The notes: generated by a model from the letters alone, not told the origin. Counted from the stretch's first letter, positions 1 through 27,669 are shown. The stretch: DNA of 45,008 nucleotides from Spirogloea muscicola (GCA_009602725.1 WELB01000096.1:418233-463240); one strand, 5' to 3'. Made by a program: numbers and translations.

Positions 1-2200
<2,200 letters not shown>

Positions 2201-2773
2201 TTAGTGTTTATTTGAACGTTTGCAATTCACCTCAGCAATGGCGACTGGATATATGTACTCTGGTTGCATGTCCTTGATATTTGTATTACCCAAGCTCTCA
2301 ATGATGTCGGCATCTTCTAGAATGGGCAGTCAGTTCTCTGCACAAACAGTGCCGTGCCTTCCTGTTGTTGCCGGAGTCACTCACACAGTCTGCCCGCCAG
2401 TCGGCCTCAGAAGCAAAGCCTGCTGTACAAGCCACCCCATATGGTGCATCACAATTCTTAAAGGCTTTGCAACCTTGACAATCAATAAGAGCCCACCTCC
2501 TGCGGAGCCCCAGATTTATTGTATGCTTCCGCAATGAACACGGGCAAAGCGCCGCAGGTCACATCAAGTCAAGTCCACAGTAAAGCATCTGCAAGTTTAT
2601 GTGTGATTGGGGTGGCTGCAACAGCCGCTTGCCGTAAGCGGCCAACCGACGAGGCTTGCCACTGCCAAAGGGCCTGCAGCTTCGTCAGATGTCGTTTTCC
2701 CAATTGTAAAATAATAACAGAGAGAGGAGAATGGGAGCAGGCAAGGGCCCGGGGGTTGCCAGAGGCCAGAGCC
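2201..2773. other. Convergent intergenic spacer, no gene seen
   Basis: This stretch lies between the end of the unrecognised plus-strand gene and the stop codon of the minus-strand reductase. The open frames here are short and show no family features. It most likely holds the two 3' untranslated regions. Confidence 0.5.
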
Positions 2774-6628
<3,855 letters not shown>

Positions 6629-6844
6629 GACGGCAGCTGCGGCGGCGGCGGCGCGATCGGCGGCGGCGGCGGAGGAAAGGGGGGCTGGGATAATGGATTT
6701 CCATTTGATGAACCCTGGCGGTGTTTAAGGCCGCTGGCCTGACGGCGAACGGCGGCCAAGCCCCACCAAGCGCGACGCCGCGCCTCTAAGTTACCGTCGT
6801 CCCTGGACCGGCGGTTAAGCCAGACCGAAGTCCATCAAACGCGC
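6629..6844 (-). promoter_or_regulatory. MDAR 5' leader and upstream region, inferred
   Basis: The 216 bases before the MDAR start codon hold GGC-rich triplet runs (about 6640-6672) in the probable leader, then GC-rich sequence. I see no clear TATA box. The next element upstream is the palindromic repeat at about 6845. Confidence 0.35.
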
Positions 6845-7262
6845 CGGGCTGGCTTGCTACATGGCGTCGCCGAGTGACGCCCCATTTGCAGAAGAAGTGG
6901 CACTCCCAATGGGGGCAAGGGCTGCGAAAAGCCAGCCCAAACAGAATCGACCAAGGTTCGGAGGGGCCTACAAGCGTTTATCAGCTACGAAGGGGCCTGA
7001 AGATGCGACGTCAGAACAGGGGGGAGGATGGATCACTCATTAGTTACGATTGAGGAGCCTCAGATCCCACAGGTTAGAAGCCGGAAACCTATCCCCAGGT
7101 GCAGAGGGTTTTTGGGCGCCCTCGCAGGGGTCTGGAAATATATTGGATATATTTTCGTGGTTTTGGTGCTGTTTTGAGCCTTCTGGCCCCTTTCTGAGGC
7201 CCTTTGCGTCCCCCAGCTTCTCCAGACCTTGTCCTCTCTTTTGGGCTGGCCACAGCCACCAG
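6845..7262. repeat. Palindrome-ended repeat element of the GGGCTGGC family
   Basis: Near the left, at 6911-6970, is GGGGCAAGGGCTGCGAAAAG, then CCAGCCCAAA and GACCAAGGTTCGGAGGGGCC. The right end (about 7195-7257) carries the same motifs on the other strand: GACCTTGTCC, then TTTTGGGCTGGCCACAGCC. The ends are thus imperfect inverted repeats around a unique core of about 270 bp. The same motif order recurs at 37892-37960 and 38900-38970 in the retroelement half, so this is a dispersed member of that family. A GGGCTGGC arm at about 6847 suggests a further partial palindrome. No protein is encoded. Confidence 0.6.
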
Positions 7263-8325
7263 TCAATCTGGAAGCGCTGTCTCTCTCTCTGGACCTTGTA
7301 TATTCAGACATTCAGACCTGGGTGCCTTTAGCGCTTTCCTAGCCCCTTCGATCTTCTGTTCAATACGAATTATTGGTTTGACAACATGACTGAGCACTCT
7401 CTCATCAGGACGCGGCGAGGCATTCGAAGCCTCAAGCGCACCCAGCTCCTGGGCAGGTGTTACTTCATCATCTATCAAAGTACAAGGGCTGAGCTGCTTC
7501 CAGACCGACGCGTGGGGGGCAAATCTGATGCCTCATGTAAGGAAGCGGCTTGGATTAGCTTCAGAGTGGTTGTCCTACATATGCTGCATGCATGCTATGG
7601 TGACGGATGCAGTGGCATGTTGTACTTTTCATTGGTGGTATGCTGCTATGCTGCCTCGGGTATTCATGGATGTCGGGCTCGTCAATGCATACCCAAGAGA
7701 AGATCATGCATCATGGACGCCAAGTCCCTCACATGCTGCAGTGTAGATGACTGCTGATGTTAGGAGCTCAACAGGCCGACTTTTGCCTGCGGAGATTAAG
7801 CATATACAGTGCCCATAGTGAACGGTCTTTCACTGAAATGTACTTGGTGTAGCCCAAGCACAGAGTAGCTACATGGTTGCTGGACGAGCCAGCCGATTGC
7901 CGAGCCAAGGCTTTTCCAAGCCTGGCCCTTTTTAGATCAGGCTGAGGTTATAAATGTCCATGGCGCGCCTGACATTTTCAACTATGCCATTAACTATCAG
8001 AAACAGCACTAAGAGCTCTACACTGCATCTGCTAAGTATTGTCCTGTCATTCCTAGAGAATGTGACTTCTTTTTGAAACTAGAACGCCCCATGAGGCAAG
8101 CTCGAGTGTAGCTACTTGTCTAGAACATGAGCCATTAAACAGGCTCGCGAAACATCTGCTGACTTAGCTAACAGCTCTACAGTGCACTAGTGCATGTAGT
8201 TGCACATACATTGTGGAGTTAGGTGGATCTCCACGGGTTGCTCAGCTTGGCAAAAGTTGCTGTCAAGGGGGTCCAGAGGAGTCCTAAATGCAGATTCAGT
8301 CTCCTCTGTCAATCTGTATACTGAC
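7263..8325. other. Spacer and probable DUR3 3' untranslated region
   Basis: About 1 kb between the repeat element and the DUR3 stop codon. The longest open frame (7386-7757, plus) is cysteine-rich and resembles no family. I see no tRNA, no repeat and no further gene here. The part next to 8325 is probably the DUR3 3' untranslated region. Confidence 0.5.
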
Positions 8326-11300
8326 CTACTCCACTATATCCTTGGCTGCAGCAATCGCCTTTGGGTCCGCCTCCTCTCCAAGTGCCTCAAGCCGCAGCCT
8401 CTCCTTCTCCAGGAGGTATGCTTGCTCTGCTGATGGGTTGCTGGCTAGAATGGCTTGCACCTGGCATCAAAGAAGAGCAGAAACAGGAAGATTGGAGCGT
8501 GCAGGGTAGGACGTTCTCCGTGGCTGAGGAGAAAAATGCCACTCAATGCTCAGCGGAAGCTGAAGTTGCATACCTTCAAGCCCATGTCATCCATGCTCTT
8601 ATAGAACGCATGATTGGTGAAGAGGCCCTCCAGGACGTCAAGGATGAGGTCATAGCTCTCGTACAACGGCAAGGTCACGATGATGATCGAGCCAATAGTT
8701 CCCCATGCAATGGCAATGACTGAGAAATGGCATCACCACAAGGCACAAATTTCAGTTGCGTTCTTGCACATTCTTCTAGACCTTCAAGATGCCGCTCAAA
8801 AAGCAGGCATTAAGATGATGATGACGTTTATTTGCCACAGAGACTTTATATCTTTGTAGAGGACTGAGATCCTCACCTGCCCACAGGGTAAAGAAACCCT
8901 CATTGAATACACCAGCAGGAAGGCAGACAATGGGCCAGATGACAAGGATGACGGCAGTCCATACAATGCCCCACCTGCAATTGCCAAGTTTGATTGTGAT
9001 AGAAAGCATCAGTTCTCTGTGAATGTATGCTGCCTCTGCTTTATTACAGCTTCTAAAAGAGGCTGCAAGATTCGGATTTCTGCCAATGTCTGATGCGCTG
9101 TCTTACTTGACAATCCATCGCTTGGCATGGTTCAGCCTCTCCTCATTGTACTCGTCTGATGTGGGGTCATTGTGGTCATCTGAGGCTGCCTCCACCATCT
9201 GAATGGCACGGGTTGAGCTCCAGTCGTAGTCATCTGGGTACATCATGCTGATGGTGAAGTGCACGGCACCACCTGTTACAGGCAATTTGCCAGGAGTGAA
9301 ACGATTTCTATTGTACGTCCACTGAGGATAAATTAGCATCTCACTACAACCCACCACAACTTGGGAATGAGCTATCCAAGGTTTTATTGCGGGCTGCAAC
9401 AAATTGTACAACTCCCTATAATAACTGAAGGTTCAATGTCAACGTGCTTGACACACTTTATAGAAATATGCTGGGTCGCAAACCTGTTAGGATAGAGACA
9501 AGGTTGCCTGCCAGCATGGGCCCATTCTTGCCGGTTGTGTCGAGGTTCAAGCGGCCGTATTCCACAGCTATCACAGTCATTAGGTCACCGAATCAGCTCA
9601 AGGGACGTAGAGTGTTGTACATCAGGTAGTGGATATCATACATGATTAGCAAAACGATGATGGGACCGTCAATGGCAGTGACTCACCAGTGGTGACCAGC
9701 CACGTGGTAACACCTGCGCCACAACCAATGATGCAACCAGCCATGGCTCCAATGGCATTGGCCTTCTTCCAAAGCAGAAGATTGGCCACAGGGACCACAG
9801 CCGAGCCAATAAAGACGCCCATGGCCAGGTACATCCACCCCAGTGACACCCCTGCCTTGTTCAGTGCGACGGCAAGGACACCCATGAAGAGTCCAAAGCT
9901 GAGCACCATGATCCTGGAGCACAAGAGGATCTGCTTGCCAGTCGCCTTCGGGTTGATGTAAGTCCGGTAGATATCATATGTCACCAAGGATGAGACTGCC
10001 ACTAGTTCAGAGGAGCCTGCTGATGTCACAGCCCTGCAAAACGGAGCAGGAAGTGGCTGCATATGAGGACATGTCACGTCTGCAATCAGAAGCTACTGCA
10101 CAGATTCCCCCACCCCTGAGGAAATTTCTCGGTTTGGTGATTGCATCATTTTTCACACCAGTGTCCTGCCTCTTCTGTGCTCCACCATGCATATTGCACT
10201 GACCACTTGTGATACAACATGCAAGAGGATGCTGGAGAAAGCAGAAGGGAGGTGGAGTTGAGAAGGCATTTCTATGCGGGCTGCATACACACATGAAAAG
10301 CATGGTGAGTAGCAGGATGGCCCCGCCATTGCCCAGGAGGGCCACAGCAGTGGCAGGTGGGACGAGCCCAGCGTTGGCCTCGTCGCTTGTCAGCGGCAGG
10401 TCGAGGGCAACGGCGCCGATCCCAAGTGAAGTGCCCAAGGAGAATGGCACGGCAAACCAGACGAGGCCACCTAGCAGGTAGCCCTTGTGGGTTGAGGTTG
10501 GCCGGGCAGCAATGGCGCTCATCCAGTATCCCTATGAAATGGACCACACAACAACAATCAGACTGCAACAGTAGAACTTGCTGAAGCTCGAGGAACGTTT
10601 TGCCCTGACAAGAAGAATAACTGCTAGTTGTGCAGCACACTGGCCTAGTCTGTGACAATCTAAATCGTGTTCTGCCGGTAGGCACCCAGCCTCACATTGT
10701 CAACGAAGACAGTGCCGAAGTTGCCAATGACGTTGATAACGCCAAAGACGAAGCCATTGATGGAAAGCATGGTGATGTAGGAGCCTCCCTTGTTGCCGCT
10801 CACAGGCCCGCAGTGCTGGCCTGGCTGGGTCAGGCTGCAATCCCTTGATCCACGTGCTACTGCTGTGAGCTTGTGGAAGACGTCACTTGGGCTGCCAAGT
10901 TTCGAGCTGTGACACATTGCCAACGATGAGGCATTGGTGAGTTAAGCTTCATACACCAACATAAGCCTAAAATCAGCAAGATTATGTACCTAAACATTAG
11001 ATTACAGAGGTTGAAGTGAGCGAGTGAAAGCAATAGCGCTCAGACAAACAGGCAGTTTTGTTGGAAGTCTGCTGACCTTGCTGTGTACACAAGGAACACA
11101 AAGAGGACAAGCACAACGTGAACAACAACAGAGTGGATGTAGCTAGCAAGGAAGGTAGCCTGCAGAAGTCCAGTAAGCAAGCATATAAGCACAGAACACA
11201 AGGACAATCGTCACAGGTCACTCTGTCAGACAGCAAGCACTGATTATACAACACTATTTGATCCTAGTTTGGAGCTCTTGAGTCACGGTCCAAGATGTCA

Positions 11301-12874
11301 TTGCCTACCTTTAGCCCTCCAGCAAGTGTATATACAATGACGCCCAGAGGAATCAGGAAGGATGCAACATAGATATCCATTCCAGTAAGTGCGTTGACCA
11401 CAGCTGAACCACCCAGTAGGAGCATGGCCGTAACAATGACGTTGGTCAAGAAGCAGAAGAAGAGGAATACAATGTGCGCTGACTGTCCCCATCTGCAGCA
11501 CAGGAGATGAAGATGAGTATGGTGCAGCAAGGAGGGGGATTCTTACTCCAGATAAATGATTTGTAGCACATGCGCAATTACTGCAATGCTATTTCTTCAA
11601 ATTTGCTGATTGAAGATGGAGTACCTGGCCCGAACAATCTCGCAGATAGTGTGAGCAGATGGAGCTTTGCGCTTGATCTCGATGGCCATAACACCAAAGA
11701 GGAGAACCTGAATAGTTGCTCCACTGGCGTACCAAAATGGGCCACTAATGCCGTCCTGTCATTGCCACACATCACAGAATCAGGCCTACAGTGCAGGTGC
11801 CTGCACAATACTTTCTCGGACGTTTTTGTGGAGACCAGTCCACATGCTTTGGTAGCAGAGCCTTCCTCCAGAAGTCTCAATCTTGCACATTCAGTCTCTT
11901 CGAGTGCCTCAGTGTCTGGTCGCTTATAGTGATGTGAGGTGTTTGTCATGGTTAAGATCACTTACCGACCAAGCAACATTGGAAGACTGAAGAATGGTTG
12001 CTGCCCATGTCCACTGGGAGACGATGACGGACGCAATAAGGCCAGTCTTGACGTTGCGGCCAGCTGTGTTGAACCACTCTGATGTCTGCTTCAGGCCAGA
12101 GTACTTCTTCTCAAGGTAAACCTGTCAACGTGCAAAACAGAGAGGTCTGAGATTTAAAGTGAACGAATAGAAGCCGAGTCAGATGGTATGTTACTTCTTG
12201 AACCAGGTCAAGCTGGCACCCTACTAAGGCTCCAGGCTTCCACAGCCAACTCGCTATGCTACCTTCACTTGGTCATTGCGAAAATGCTCGAGTGGGTAGG
12301 TTCGTGGGCAGGTTCAACAAGTGCCTCACCAGCCATGAGGTGAAAACAGCAAAAAAGACGCCGAAGCCGAGCACAATGCCATAACCAACCCCCTGGCTGC
12401 AAATGAGAGAGTTAGTGTACTAACGTCAGGTCACATTGTCTCACTGCTGCGTTACTCAGAAATGTATGCTTAAGTAGCTCAGATCATTGTGCAGCAGCTA
12501 GAGGGCAGTCAGGGCTGAAGACAGGACGAATGTAGCCCACATTCCACGAGCAGGATTCAACAAGGCGTGAATATGAATGCATTCATCAAATAGACAAATG
12601 ACATTGCTGCTCACGGTGACGCAAGACCTCACTACCATGAAAGTAAAAGCATGTGAAAGTTACACTTCCCCCAGCAATGTTTAGTGCCTACATGATCACG
12701 ACCAGGCTCGAATACCAGTCCTCGACCGGGTCTACATCCGTGCCCGGCTCACCTGAGGAGGGCCTTGCCGCCGAACATGGACGCCTGCCTGACGCACTCC
12801 CCGCTGGGGCCGACATAGTAGTACTTGGCGAGGCCGACGCCGTCGGGCGGGCAGTTTGGGGGCAGCATGTCCAT
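8326..12874 (-). CDS. DUR3: DUR3-type urea/proton solute symporter (14 exons, complete)
   Basis: Member of the sodium:solute symporter family; plant and fungal DUR3 proteins carry out proton-coupled high-affinity urea uptake at the plasma membrane. Exons: 12753-12874, 12330-12396, 11966-12121, 11625-11755, 11309-11492, 11077-11159, 10696-10906, 10293-10531, 9687-10033, 9484-9567, 9107-9272, 8877-8974, 8574-8719, 8326-8460. They total 2169 nt, 722 aa, with every phase consistent; plant DUR3 is near 700 aa. Recognisable blocks include [105 protein letters not shown] and [20 protein letters not shown]. Many hydrophobic helices are present. The start [12 protein letters not shown] is preceded by a GCG triplet run and no other in-frame ATG nearby. 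The substrate is inferred from the family. Nitrogen-regulated expression is known for relatives but not shown here. Confidence 0.95.
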
Positions 12875-12920
12875 GACGGGCGGCGGGGGGCCCGCGAGCC
12901 GCGCGGCTGGCAATGCCGCC

Positions 12921-12953
<33 letters not shown>
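12921..12953. repeat. (GCG)11 triplet microsatellite
   Basis: Eleven uninterrupted GCG units lie just upstream of the DUR3 start codon, probably in its 5' leader. Length variation here could affect DUR3 translation, but that is speculation. Confidence 0.9.
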
Positions 12954-12954
<1 letters not shown>

Positions 12955-14538
12955 GATGTGAGCGGACTACTGATCTGAGCTGGGGAGAGGGCGGGGTCGT
13001 TCACTGGGGCCGGGCCCGGGCAGCCACGGGAAAGTTTATCGTCGCTGCCCGAGATCGGGATGCCGGACGATTGGGGATCCGCCGGCGGGATCCGGGTGGG
13101 GCGCCAGGCGTGGGCCCGCCACCCCGCAGACGTCTCGTGGGCCCGAGGAGCGTCGGGCGGCGCGTCCGTCTGGCAAGCTCCGGGCTGCCCGTCCCTTCTC
13201 TCCGGCTGCCCGCGAACGGCCCGTCCCCGTGGGAGCAGCGACACGAATGCAGCCGCTGGATGCTCGCATCCGACGGCTTCGCTGATGATCTGCGCGGCAC
13301 GTGCCGACTCACATGGGCGGGGACCACCGCCGCCTAGATCCTCTGCGAGACTAAGCCACTACTGCGCTCCTGTGGTGAGACGTGTATGGAGTCACTATGG
13401 TCGTCCGATGTGCGTCGAGTGGTGGAATCTGGAGCTGCGCGAGCTCGCCCGCCCGTCGTGAATCAGGGGCAAGCTGCCCAGGACCGCAGAGGAGCGCGTT
13501 ATCGCTGCTTCGGGACGGCCGTCAATCATGCCGCGGGGGCGGCGCAGTCAATTCAGCGCCATAATTAGCAAACCGTGTGCTGATTGTGCGGACCCCTCTG
13601 CGGGTATGATGACAGTGTTGTGGGTGCATTTAAGGCTGGCTCCACATTATCAACGAATTACAAGCCGCAGATCGTCGAGGAGGTACACCCGCCCGCCCCA
13701 GCGCCGCCACCTCCCCCGGCCGTTCGTTTCCCCGCCTTCTAGCGGCGCTAGTCAGCGAATGAGCGATCAAGGACGGCGTCCCGTGGCCAAATAGAAACCA
13801 ATGAGATGGCAGTACTGGTGGACGTGGCAAGGCCCCTCACGCGATTGCAGCTTCCGCGGCCTTTCCGGCGCTCACGTGGGCATCACGGGGCGCTGCCATT
13901 GGCCCAGAGCATCACACTGCAGCCAATCAATTTTTGTCACCAGTAGATATGACCGGCGCAAGGACCCCCCCGCGGCGCCGTCGATGCTGCTGGGGCGGTG
14001 CATCGGACGGCACCGCTTCGGCTGCCAGGCAGAGTGGCCGACCGCACGGGTGGGGCCCGCTTAGCGCAGGGCGGCGCCCTGACGGCCACGCGTTCAGCCC
14101 TGCAGCCGGAAGAGTGTCCAAGTGACCGTCGGATCTGTAGAATCGGCGGCTGGCCCAGCTGGCACCGTGCGGCGCGACGCCACCCGCTACGCGCCGGACG
14201 TCGTCGTCGTCGCCGTCGTCATTCGTCGCGGTCGATGGCGGTCGCCGTCGTCGATTCACCGTCTCGGGCAACGTGACGTGATGAAGCTCAGCTCGTCGTC
14301 AGCCTTGCGTTGCGTCTTCAGACGGTTCAGCTCGACTACGTCACCACGCCGCCTTAGCTCGGGCTCTGCCACGTGGCGGCACGCCAGCAACTTATCCCCC
14401 CCCCTTCCCGGCAGCGCGACACGCCGCCGTGAACCGCGCCTCGAATCGCGGCGCGATTGGCGCCGGCGCCGCGGCCGCTCCTTGACCACGCCCGCGGCGC
14501 GGTCCCGCCCGCCGGCCTGCGCGGCGCGGCCAGGTATT
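12954..14538. promoter_or_regulatory. GC-rich divergent region between DUR3 and ABCC
   Basis: About 1.6 kb separates two divergently transcribed transporter genes. It holds long but unconvincing GC-driven open frames. Possible promoter elements are a G-box CACGTG at 13873-13878 and CCAAT boxes in both orientations (near 13796, 13897 and 13923). No TATA box is clear. The sites are sequence matches only. Shared control of the two genes is an inference. Confidence 0.35.
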
Positions 14539-14630
14539 NNNNNNNNNNNNNNNNNNNNNNNNNNNNNNNNNNNNNNNNNNNNNNNNNNNNNNNNNNNNNN
14601 NNNNNNNNNNNNNNNNNNNNNNNNNNNNNN
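14539..14630. other. Assembly gap of 92 unknown bases
   Basis: 92 consecutive N lie directly in front of the first visible ABCC exon and hide its start. Single unknown bases also occur at 3175 and 28163. Confidence 1.
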
Positions 14631-23306
<8,676 letters not shown>

Positions 23307-23875
23307 GAGCAGGTCCATGACACCTCACACTCGAGCAATTGCTGAATCGACCATTGCTGCCATTCTATCTTACCCAGGTGTCAGAAGTTGACAGCACATT
23401 TATTTGTCTGGGTCTGCTCCTTCCACAGAGTGCTTCCGTCTGCCCTTCTGCCTCCCGTACATATCAAAAGAGTACTGACTCAGTATGGCCTAAATTGGAA
23501 TGGTTCGCAGTGACAACTTCTACTGGCTGCATTGGCCAGGACAGCAGTAAGGCCCTACATTGACTTGTAAAGCCATGTATCATCATTTGCCATGTTGTTA
23601 CGCTGAGTGGGCACTTTTGCAAGCCAACCCACCAGACGTACTGTCTGCTAATTTGGGTCCTCCCTGCCATCTGCCATGGTGGTCGGGGCTGCCACTTCAG
23701 CTCCAAACCCGACCTCATGAGTGGGTTGGAATTACGAGCACAAGATGATCCAGTAGCTTTTTGACAAATGTAGGAGCACAATCTTGTAACTGGAGAATTC
23801 ATAATAGGAAAGATAAAACGAGAAGTCAAAGCTACATGAGTGGTATTGACGCATACCGCCAAGCTTGGCGGGAAA
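23307..23875. terminator. Tail-to-tail spacer with candidate ABCC poly(A) signal
   Basis: The ABCC gene and the minus-strand membrane-protein gene end 569 bp apart. TGTAA, the usual chlorophyte poly(A) signal, occurs at 23566-23570, 260 nt after the ABCC stop, and again near 23783. No other gene is seen in this stretch. Confidence 0.4.
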
Positions 23876-26800
23876 CTAGCGAGGTGAGGAGATGGGTACG
23901 CCCAGCGCGGAGGCGGCGAGCTCCTTGGTGGCCTGGACCCCCGCGTTTGCATACATCCACAGCAGCTCCCGCCGCTCAGCCGCCGTGACCCTTGACTCCA
24001 GCCCTCTGGCAACCATCTCAATCTCGGCCTGCGCGCAACAATTCAGCACCTGTTGGTATGCCGTGTGAATGACGTTGCTGAAGGTATTTGACTGAGAAGG
24101 CCAGCACAAGCAAGCACGGTCCCAGGTAACTCACAGATCTGGTATCCAATGGAAACAACTTGTGTATGGAAGCAAGCACTTGAAGTTCGTCAACTGCCTC
24201 TTCCAGTCGGTTCTGCTTGAAGAGGGCCTGCTTGCCGTTGCACAAGTACCAGTCAATCACGGTGACCACGTATCCGGGAAATATGACAGTGCTATGCTTA
24301 CTGACATGTGCTGGATAACAAGCTGATGAGAGCTGGAATGGCATACATATGCTCCAAATGCTGGCCGCCGGTACTCACCCATGCCTGCATCAAGGAGGAG
24401 CGCGTCCGGGCGGCCACAGCAGCATTGACCATGGTTGCAGCCTTGTGGGCCTCAATGCTTATGCCCTTGGAGAGGCTGGCCAGGAATGCTGGGCATTCTG
24501 CTCTATCCAGGCCTGCGAGCAAGGCTCCCCTGTGACCACACATGCCCGTTGCGGCTGAGTTGACAGCCACCTTGGTAGGGATTGCCACTGTGGTGGCTGA
24601 CTAGGAGCTCCCTCCAGAGAGTGCTGTGGTATGTAATGAATCCAGAATGACACAAACTTTGGTTGAGGAAGCAGTAGCAGGGTGAGGCACAGGACACACT
24701 CCATATTCACGTTGTTTACCTCTGAAAAGCAAAGGAGCGTTTATAATGAAAACTTGTCACAACATCGCCCATCCAAAAACACAAGTTTGATGACTCTTGC
24801 AGCTACCCAGAAGAGGTTATACAGTTGGAGAATGGCCGAGGACCACCCTTGCCCTACAGCTACAAGGCTGCACCAAGTCCGACTGCGACGGCCAGAGAGA
24901 CTATGTACTGGACATTTAGCTTACGATACTGGCAGTGCTATGCATGCAAGCAGCAAATGCAAGGAGAAAAGACGTGCCTGCCGCAGACTTTGAATGCCAC
25001 TTGGGTGGCGGCTCGGAAGAGGGCTTCCTTGGCATTTTCAGCCTCAAATGTCACCTGGACTCTGGAGTCCCGACACAGCTCTTGCAGCTGCACAAAGGGA
25101 GCATACAAACTCACATTAGTAACTGTCAAATACAAGAAAGACAGCTCTTTGCCAGTGACAGCGAGATGATATGAAGCTTTTCAAGTCGCCTGCATGGCAG
25201 CTTTAGTATTCTTGTGCATGATAACTTCTCAATGCACAGTAAATAAGCGCAGTAAGAAACAAACAGATACATGTGGTCAGAGCTCTTGTGCCCACTCCAC
25301 AGAATGCATTTCTCACCTTTACTATGTCCTCGTCGTGGAAGTCCTGGCCAGCCACACGCCTGTCGAGCATCGCTGGCCGTCAAAACAGGACAAGCAAGAC
25401 AATGCATTACAGGTCTCTGAGCACATCCCACGTGAATAAGGACATATCCATGATACACACCCCACTAGATTACAGTGCCCTCAAAGTATGATGCTGACAT
25501 GAGCAACATCTGAGCATCACGTCAGCATTTGTGCAAGTGCAATCTTGATCCATTTTGTCTAACAGACATGGTCTCAGAAGAATCATCAACAACTTGCTTT
25601 CAGATATGGTTGGTCCAAAGCTAGGGCAAGCGCTCTGTGCTGCTACGTGAAGGCGGCTCACCCTGCAACAAAGCCTGTGCACTTCACCTTCTGTCGTCGC
25701 TGATGCTCGTGGGGAGCGGCAAACTTGCGTACAGTGGGGGCCACCAAGCGGGAAGAGCCGCCATCTTGCGCGACGAGGTTGGCCGAGGCACCTTAGAGGC
25801 CACACCACCGCCAGTTCTCCGCAGGTCCTTCTCGCTCCGGCTGGACTCCACAGCATCGAGGGGCCCGACCCCCTGACTTTGTTTGCTTGACGTTGTGGGC
25901 CGCTTGCTGGCCCGCCATGGCAAGCTGTCCCAGGGCTGCCACCGGCCGCGCGGCACTGGGACCATGCGCCCGCCAAGCGACCGGTCCCGCACAACGCCCG
26001 GCGCGAACAGCGCCTCTCCCTCGGCCCAGCCCCAGCGGTGCCTCTTGGCGGTGGCGACCAGAAGCTTGAGGAGCGCGGAGAGCAGGACGCCGTAGGCGAG
26101 CAGGCGCCCCGCGCCCCTCAGCGTGTCATGTCGCAGGCGAAGCACGTAGCGGGGTCCCGACCTGCTCGAGGTAGACGGCTGCGGATGGACAAACCCAACC
26201 TCAGCTCAGCCTCAGCAAGGCCTCAATTAGTGTGGCATACGTTTCTTTACAATCATTGGGGCATTAACTGTACTCAATCTGGCTAGTGCAGATTCACGAA
26301 GACTTGGTGCTCATGATTATTAGACATGCTTCTCAGTGAATTGCTTGTGCTTAAAATATACATCGAACATCCAACACCACAAACGTGAGCAGTTGAATCT
26401 GAGCCAGAACACTTGCCACAAGGGTGCTGCCTTGCACGGCTCGTGTCCAGGACGTGAGTGCTCTTGGAACTTGCTCACTGACGAGGCTCCTAGATTGCCT
26501 CGACGTGCCTGCCAGCATCGTCGCAATCTGACAACAACCACAGTATGGCCAAGTGTTAGCGGGTCTCTACACCAGAGCTGAAGGATACACAATCTTAAAA
26601 AGTGCTTGTATCCTGCCGTTCTTGCTTTCCGGTTCTCACATCTACACCCTGACCTAATTTCGAAGTGCGAAACCCTAATTATCTACCTTCATCAACAGAC
26701 TACAGGAAGTAGGCCAGAAGAAACGGCCATTACGGCAAAGGAAACAGATGCAAGTAGAAAAGGCCAGAAATCCATCGCATACTTGTGGCATGCAAGTACA

Positions 26801-27624
26801 CTGGCTAATGACATGGCAACAGCTGCACAAACGCCTCTCTGAAGGCAAAGCAAGGGTTAGAAAGTGGTCTGTTGTTGAACTACCATCGTGATTTCATTCA
26901 TTACAGATTTTCGAGGAGGGCTGACCTTCTTCTTCACGTCCTCCAGCGGGTGCCCATCTCCTGCAGCCTTGGGCCCCATGCGCGCCACCTCCCTTGCCGC
27001 GGGCTCTCGTCGCCTGCCAGACACGACCGGTGCTCAACAAGAGCGCATTCTGTGCAATATTGCACAACCGGATCGAAGCAGCAATTCCCCTGCTCTTGGC
27101 CGCCATATGCATGCTCTATCCACCACCACCGAGCATTGTACCACTGCTTGATGAACAGGCCCACAATGCACTTGATGATTTGCACTTAATACTTGCAGTA
27201 ATGGCGAGCCTCCTAGCTTTGGACATTCCCCCCCGGCCCCTTTCACTTGACGATATGCTACATATTGTTACACAAAGCATCGTACATAATCAAAGCATGC
27301 ATACCATCACATATAAAGTACTTTCCCAAAGCGCAACCTGAATAAGGTGCCAGGAATCGTAGTGGAGCACCTGCTCGCTGCGGCAGCCACAATGGGGGCT
27401 TGCTTCTGGCGCTCATCAGCGCCGTCGGCAGCGTCGCCCCACCGGCGGTGGTGCCGCCGTCGTTGGTGCTTCACCCGCAGCGCTCCGTCGGCCGTGTCCT
27501 TCGCCGTGGCCGGGCCGGCGGCGGCGTGATGGACGGCCAGCATGGCCGCCAGAGCAGCCGCCGCCGCGGCGCTGGCCGGGCGCGCCATCAACATGTCAGC
27601 GCCGCCGGCGCCGGCGGCCGCCAT
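23876..27624 (-). CDS. Conserved-looking membrane protein of unknown function (8 exons)
   Basis: I cannot name this protein. Exons: 27371-27624, 26926-27013, 25688-26178, 25317-25359, 24978-25087, 24379-24529, 24135-24227, 23876-24028. They total 1383 nt, 460 aa, with all phases matching. The N-terminus is Ala-rich ([18 protein letters not shown]..). A basic segment leads to one clear membrane helix ([20 protein letters not shown], about residues 140-160), then a Ser/Arg/Pro-rich linker and [17 protein letters not shown]. The C-terminal third is helical ([70 protein letters not shown]) and resembles TPR-like repeats. From memory the WWP block and the [12 protein letters not shown] block resemble an unnamed plant protein family; this needs a search. 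The fifth intron has a GC donor (24976-24977). The gene is tail-to-tail with ABCC, and a telo-box lies upstream. Confidence 0.75.
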
Positions 27625-27669
27625 GCCTCCGGAAGCCGGAACCCCGGTGCAGTGGCCCTGGTAGGAGGC

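Noticed and set aside
2220-2537. Plus-strand frame of 105 codons between convergent genes
   Set aside because: No homology features and no splice context; probably untranslated sequence.
7386-7757. Cysteine-rich plus-strand frame of 123 codons
   Set aside because: No signal peptide, no regular cysteine spacing and no codon support; it lies in the spacer after DUR3.
12732-13337. Long GC-rich frames on both strands next to the DUR3 start
   Set aside because: Composition is Arg/Pro/Ala/Gly only, with no family feature, and they overlap the DUR3 first exon and leader.
24228-24344. Longer exon of the unnamed gene starting near 24344 ([14 protein letters not shown]..)
   Set aside because: No acceptor in the right phase was found. 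The acceptor before 24227 (AAGCAG) joins in phase 0 and gives a continuous helical segment.
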